Source of the DNA: Drosophila miranda
Lineage: Eukaryota > Arthropoda > Insecta > Diptera > Drosophilidae
Assembly: GCF_003369915.1 (NCBI RefSeq)
Contig: NC_046676.1
Span: forward strand, 3,596,001 to 3,660,000
DNA length: 64,000 nucleotides
Direction: 5' to 3'
Shown here: one piece after another, positions 63,317 to 64,000 of the stretch
How the letters are laid out: each line of letters starts with the position of its first letter
Position numbering within the stretch: the stretch's first letter is position 1
The notes under the pieces: generated by a model
Told to the model about the DNA's origin: nothing
The model's input: only the letters and a program-made list of their open reading frames with translations
The model's database searches: none
Program-made: the position numbers and the translations under genes

Positions 63317-64000
63317 GCACCACTGAAATGGCCGTTTTCCCTGCAGTTCCGGCAGACTCGTTGTACATCGATCGCCTGCTCTTGCTCCTGGCCGATTCCT
63401 CGGTTGGCGATCTCGGTTTTCCCGGGTGTCTCGTGTGTGTTGCCTCGTTGTGGGTTGGTTCCATTGCCGGTATAGGCGGCACGGGGTCGATGGTTCTGCG
63501 TGGTCCCGACGCTGCGGAGTGCGTCTCGGTCCCGCGCGGTTTCGTAGGCCGAGACGAGCTGGGTCAATTCTGTGAGTGATCGGAAATCTTGTCTGCGCGT
63601 GTCCATTTGATACTCCGGACGGAGATTTCGTAGATCCGCTCGAGTTCCTGTTCCCGAGTATACTGGGCTCGTTGCATCATCAGACGCAACTCGATAAGGT
63701 AATCCCGGAAGGATTCCTTGGGCTTCTGTTCCCGACTTCGTATGGTGTCTTCCAGCCGCTGGAAGTATCTGAGGGGCAGGAAGAATTCTAGGAATTCTTT
63801 CCGAAAGTCTGTCCAATTCTGTCCCTGCATCTGAAAAGTTCAGAACCAGCCTTCGGCCTTACCTGTAAGGAGACCGGAGATGGCTCGCGGCAACTGCTCT
63901 GGGCTCCCGCCGTATGATTCCACTCGCTCCTCGAGCCTTTCGATGAACGCTAGTGGGTCCGCGTGGCCGTCGAAAGTAAATCCCCATTTCCGGAGTTTGT
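63154..64000 (-). pseudogene. gag: Unit 3 gag, partial at the window edge
   Basis: C-terminal part with intact knuckles CRNCRENGHFSGAC and CWECGHRGVRTINC; same missing T near 63628 as unit 2, but the patch near 63905 (CCGCCGTATGATTCC) is like unit 1. The start of gag, leader and next LTR lie outside the window. Confidence 0.8.

Larger units (their letters stand above)
39189..64000 (-). mobile_element. Head-to-tail array of RT-less Ty3/gypsy-like LTR elements
   Basis: Three LTRs (39189, 47722, 57429) alternate with three bodies, all on the minus strand, the last running off the right edge. Neighbouring units share one LTR. Each body from right to left has primer site, repeat-rich leader, gag with SAP-like start and zinc knuckles, retropepsin, a 93-bp tandem repeat, a short integrase C-terminus, an extra ORF and a polypurine tract. 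RT, RNase H and the integrase core are absent from all. Large LTRs (1.6 kb), a lysine-type primer site and the Gag type suggest the Osvaldo/Ulysses group; this is inference. LTRs are nearly identical. Confidence 0.9.

Overview
The window is eukaryotic. Short introns with GT-AG borders, TATCGATA (DRE) and CGGTCACACTG promoter motifs, and unmistakable Drosophila genes (eIF6, Snap29, shutdown, an SNRNP27 orthologue, a TMX1-like thioredoxin, a roadblock-type dynein light chain) place it in Drosophila. The transposons dominate: about two thirds of the window is mobile DNA. shu is, as I recall it, a Muller element C gene, and the mix of Osvaldo/Ulysses-like, LOA/bilbo/TRIM-like and gypsy elements fits an obscura-group fly. 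A heterochromatic or degenerating location, such as the D. miranda neo-Y, is a reasonable guess but is inference only.

Layout. 1-4.8 kb: minus-strand decayed protein-primed DNA polymerase B of a Maverick/Polinton-like element, plus a small acidic ORF. 5.5-7.1 kb: graveyard with a Helitron helicase scrap, a broken unrecognised ORF and tRNA-like boxes. 7.5-16.2 kb: an unrecognised host gene with a 177-bp hexanucleotide tract; its last intron appears to be filled by a 7.23-kb gypsy-type (errantivirus) element with about 99 percent identical LTRs, a 4-bp target duplication, and a pol gene that has lost the reverse-transcriptase core. 16.3-19.4 kb: AT-rich DNA with several copies of a dispersed repeat.

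19.4-30.6 kb is the gene island: SNRNP27 orthologue (two exons) with eIF6 nested in its intron, TMX1-like gene (minus, four exons), Snap29 (two exons), shu (three exons) and a roadblock-type gene (minus). These genes look intact. 30.84-36.2 kb is a 5.3-kb LOA-like non-LTR retrotransposon bounded by a 13-bp target duplication, with broken ORFs. 36.70-39.19 kb is a direct, nearly identical duplicate of the Snap29 3' half plus the 5' two thirds of shu; the copy stops inside a 51-bp shu intron.

From 39.19 kb to the right edge the window is a head-to-tail array of one Ty3/gypsy-like family on the minus strand: LTR-body-LTR-body-LTR-body, with single LTRs shared between neighbours. All three bodies lack reverse transcriptase, RNase H and most of integrase, yet carry gag, a retropepsin, a huge 93-bp tandem repeat (about 24, 32 and 18 copies) that is open in two reading frames, an integrase C-terminus and an extra ORF before the 3' LTR. 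This array of non-autonomous elements, landed in or next to an intron of the duplicated shu copy, is the most unusual thing here.
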